Part shown: positions 61,526 through 64,000 of the stretch, in pieces
Numbering within the stretch: position 1 is the first letter of the stretch
Layout of the letters: the number at the start of each line of letters is the position of its first letter
DNA from: Flammeovirgaceae bacterium
Lineage (GTDB): Bacteria; Bacteroidota; Bacteroidia; Cytophagales; Cyclobacteriaceae
Assembly: GCA_016712035.1 (NCBI GenBank)
Contig: JADJRT010000006.1
Location: 1 to 64,000, forward strand
Reading direction: 5' to 3'
Length of the DNA stretch: 64,000 nucleotides
Notes under the pieces: generated by a model
Databases searched by the model: none
Seen by the model: the letters and a program-made list of their open reading frames with translations, nothing else
What the model was told of the DNA's origin: nothing
Translations under genes and position numbers: made by a program

Positions 61526-63277
61526 ATGAAAGATAAAATCATCAACAGCTTCGATATCTGGATAGGGGCACAAGGCATTAAATCAAGATTAAGAATAAAG
61601 AATATTGACAACATTAGTTTGGAAGGTATTGCGCGATTGCGTGAATTGATTCTTGAACTTGCTGTACGGGGGAAACTTGTTCCTCAAGACTCTCATGAAG
61701 AGCATGCCGATATATTACTGAAAAGAATTACTAAAGAAAGGAACAGGTTAATTGAGGAGGGTTCAATTAAACAGGGAAAACAGTTCGAGGAAATCAGAAA
61801 TGATGAAATCCCCTATAAATTGCCTGAGGGATGGGCATGGACAAGATTTCCTACTGTATGCAACAGTAATGTAGGAAGGACTCCCTCTACAAAAAATCCA
61901 CTTTTTTGGTCAGATAAGCCTGGGGGAATCCCTTGGGTAAGTATTTCTGATATGATTCATGATGGTTTCATTCTGGAGACTGATAAGTACATTTCATCTA
62001 AAGCAGCAAAGGATATTTTTAGGGGACAACCTGTTTCAGCTGGCACTTTGTTAATGAGCTTTAAGCTTACCGTTGGAAAAATTTCAATTCTCGATATTGA
62101 TGCATTTCACAATGAGGCAATCATTTCTATTTATCCATTTAAGGGTATGAATCGTGATTACCTGTTTAAATGCTTACCAGAGATAGCTCGACAGGGCAAC
62201 ACAAAGAAAGCAATCATGGGTAATACTTTGAACGCAACCTCGCTTGCGTTACTTTTAATCCCCATCCCACCGGAAAAAGAACAACACTGCATTGTTGCCA
62301 AAGTAAATGAGTTGATGTCTTTGTGTGATGAGCTTGAACAGCAGGAAACCAATCATCTGAAATCGCATCAACTCTTGGTGGAAACACTACTCGGCACACT
62401 CACCACCGCAGCAGATGCCAAAGAATTTCAAACAGCCTGGAGCAGCTTAGCGCAACACTTCGATGACCTATTTACGACCGAAGACAGCATCGATCAACTC
62501 AAACAAACCATATTACAGTTGGCCATCATGGGCAAACTCGTTCCGCAAGATCCGAAGGATGAACCCGCGAGCGTGTTGTTGGGGAAGATTGAAATAGAAA
62601 AGGAAAGGTTGATCAAAGAAAATTTTATTAAACAAGAAAAGCCTCTACCACCAATTTCAGCAGATGAGATACCATATAAATTACCTGAAGGATGGCAGTG
62701 GTGCAGAATGAAAGACCTATGCCCTAATATTTCTTCAGGATCTACACCGCCAAAAATACATTTCAAAGAATCAGGAATTCCATATCTTAAGGTTTACAAT
62801 ATTCGTTCGCAAAAAATTGATTTTGAATATCAAGAACAATTTGTTGATGAAAAATACCATAGAACGAAGTTGAGTAGGTCAATCTTAAGACCGGGGGATG
62901 TAATAATGAATATTGTTGGCCCACCACTTGGTAAAGTTGCCATCATACCAGATAATTATCCAGAATGGAATTGCAACCAAGCAATCACATTTTTTCAACC
63001 ATTAGAAAAGCGAATGAATAAGTGGATTTACACCTACCTACTTGCTGGTACTTTCCTAAATTATATCGAATTAATTGGAACGGCTGGTCAGGATAATATT
63101 TCCGTTACGAAAAGTAAGATGATCATGGTTCCATTAGCACCGATATCCGAACAGTTTCGAATTGTTAAGAAAGTTGATGAGTTGTTTGCATTGTGTGATC
63201 GTTTGAAAGAAGGAATTGGTGAGTCGCAAAAAGTAGTTAACCTAATGGCAAATTCAATAGTAGAGCATTGCAATTAG
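61526..63277 (+). CDS. hsdS: Type I specificity subunit S
   Basis: A 583-aa two-TRD specificity subunit that sets the bipartite target site. Two half-repeats are visible: LRELILELAVRGKLVPQD near residue 35 and LKQTILQLAIMGKLVPQD near residue 330, each followed by E..L..I..EK..LI.E..IKQ.K and YKLPEGWAW.R / YKLPEGWQWCR, which opens a target-recognition domain. TRD1 contains NSNVGRTPSTKNPLFWSD, GGIPWVSISDM; TRD2 contains NISSGSTPPKIHFKESGIPY, LKVYNIRSQ. Spacer coiled coils follow (VNELMSLCDELEQQETNHLK; VDELFALCDRLKEGIGESQK). Intact frame. The recognised DNA sequence cannot be read off. Confidence 0.93.
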   Translation: MKDKIINSFDIWIGAQGIKSRLRIKNIDNISLEGIARLRELILELAVRGKLVPQDSHEEHADILLKRITKERNRLIEEGSIKQGKQFEEIRNDEIPYKLPEGWAWTRFPTVCNSNVGRTPSTKNPLFWSDKPGGIPWVSISDMIHDGFILETDKYISSKAAKDIFRGQPVSAGTLLMSFKLTVGKISILDIDAFHNEAIISIYPFKGMNRDYLFKCLPEIARQGNTKKAIMGNTLNATSLALLLIPIPPEKEQHCIVAKVNELMSLCDELEQQETNHLKSHQLLVETLLGTLTTAADAKEFQTAWSSLAQHFDDLFTTEDSIDQLKQTILQLAIMGKLVPQDPKDEPASVLLGKIEIEKERLIKENFIKQEKPLPPISADEIPYKLPEGWQWCRMKDLCPNISSGSTPPKIHFKESGIPYLKVYNIRSQKIDFEYQEQFVDEKYHRTKLSRSILRPGDVIMNIVGPPLGKVAIIPDNYPEWNCNQAITFFQPLEKRMNKWIYTYLLAGTFLNYIELIGTAGQDNISVTKSKMIMVPLAPISEQFRIVKKVDELFALCDRLKEGIGESQKVVNLMANSIVEHCN

Positions 63278-63320
63278 TATCGATCAAGTGATTGAACTAA
63301 AAAGATAAACAGCATAATGC

Positions 63321-64000
63321 ATGGACGTGCAAAATAGAATGAACTCAGTTATTTGTTCAAATGAGCGGTGTAAAGCGCCCGCTCATATAAATGAAATTAA
63401 ATTTGTGGGTGGTGATAATGACAAGGGTGGAATTATTATAAAGTGCTCTAATTGCACAAATATATTTGCTGTTACAGTAAAGAATCCTGATGATGCTTCT
63501 ATTAGTAAAGGGGAGAAATAGTTGATCGATGGGATGAAGAGTATCCATTCTCGTTTGAAGAAAAGTATGGAGCACTTGATATTATTCTCAATAATTCAAG
63601 AGCTCTTGTCTTTAAACCTGACAAAATAGATCCTGTTAAATTTATCCCCTCAGATTCACCACTTTATTTTAGCAACAATATTAATCTGGAGATAGAAGCT
63701 CAGAAAGCTCTAATAGGTTTTACAAAAGAAATAAATGTACACTATAAACAATATTATAATTGGCATGTGAAAAGCGGTGACTCAGATTTGAACAAATCTT
63801 TCGTAATTGTTCCATATGAATTTAATGATAAAAAGTATAAGGCAGTGTTTGCGAAGGGGATAAATCGCGATTCGGACTTTGAGGCAAAGAACCTCTATTT
63901 AGTTTACCACTCAGACGTAGATTTGGAATATCAGATTGATGGAATTTATAAAAGAAATGATTTGATGTTATATCTTGAACGGTTGCTAAACCGCTGGAGA
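63321..64000 (+). CDS. Uncharacterised zinc-ribbon protein of the defence island (partial, one frameshift)
   Basis: Runs off the right edge. Residues 1-65: MDVQNRMNSVICSNERCKAP, AHINEIKFVGGDNDKGGIII and KCSNCTNIFAVTV, a ribbon with Cys-x4-Cys and Cys-x2-Cys. One extra A in GAGAAATAG at about 63,518 closes that frame; the alternate frame continues DDASISKGE-IVDRWDEEYP, FSFEEKYGALDIILNNSRAL, NINLEIEAQKALIGFTKEIN and KKYKAVFAKGINRDSDFEAK without a stop for ~155 more codons. No family recognised. It lies 43 bases after hsdS on the same strand, so it may be part of the island. It may instead be two separate genes. Confidence 0.55.

Overview
The window looks like a chromosomal segment of a Bacteroidota bacterium, most likely order Cytophagales or a close relative. 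The evidence is a type IX secretion (type B) C-terminal sorting domain, giant YD-repeat/RHS proteins with the Bacteroidota-style N-terminus, short (about 287 aa) primary sigma factors, a TTTG-N19-TAnnTTTG-like promoter, BshB1 (bacillithiol) and DUF349/YqgE/START-like genes typical of the phylum. Genus cannot be fixed from the sequence alone. Many conserved single-copy genes (pnp, rpoD, trxB, pgi, hsdR, hsdM) are split by one- or two-base indels, mostly in short homopolymers, and both tRNAs seem to lack bases in G/C runs. These breaks are best read as sequencing/consensus errors, densest at the left end. Broken genes are therefore annotated here as single genes.

Layout. 1-0.25 kb: tail of a histidine kinase. 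0.6-16.3 kb: a compact set of OmpH/Skp-like protein, lipoprotein and two giant YD-repeat proteins; the second carries Ig-like, tandem duplicated, plant-type LRR, RHS-core and variable C-terminal domains and is followed by a candidate cognate lipoprotein. 16.6-18.1 kb: REP palindromes with a REP-associated tyrosine transposase (RAYT). 18.2-26.8 kb: toxin-antitoxin pair, T9SS cargo, secreted proteins, pseudouridine synthase, AraC regulator, universal stress protein, GNAT-nitrilase fusion. 26.9-34 kb: YtxH protein, outer-membrane protein, three consecutive MscS channels, a voltage-gated-type K+ channel with a zinc-ribbon tail, and a cation/proton antiporter, which looks like an osmotic/ion homeostasis block. 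34-37 kb: kinase-M23 peptidase-aminotransferase fusion. 37.3-43.8 kb: an extra RpoD-like sigma factor and a minus-strand glycolytic operon pgi-pfkA-glk-MFS, plus a START-like gene. 44.7-55 kb: LptF/G permease, rpsO, pnp, rpoD, trxB, bshB1, pdxH, yqgE, DUF349 protein. 55.6-64 kb: a defence-type island with a Bro-N protein and a type I restriction-modification system (hsdR, ORF6N gene, hsdM, hsdS), then an uncharacterised zinc-ribbon protein running off the end.

The most interesting signal is a repeated architecture at the only two intact tRNA genes. tRNA-Met (44.1 kb) and tRNA-Thr (55.1 kb) are each followed by a small GIY-YIG nuclease gene (broken at tRNA-Met, intact at tRNA-Thr) and then by a partial copy of the same tRNA's 3' part carrying a perfect or near-perfect palindrome. 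At tRNA-Thr the duplicated tRNA sequence supplies the nuclease stop codon. This suggests a small GIY-YIG mobile element that targets tRNA genes. A second unusual signal is a set of four related palindromes just upstream of the ORF6N gene, with a fifth copy inside its coding sequence.
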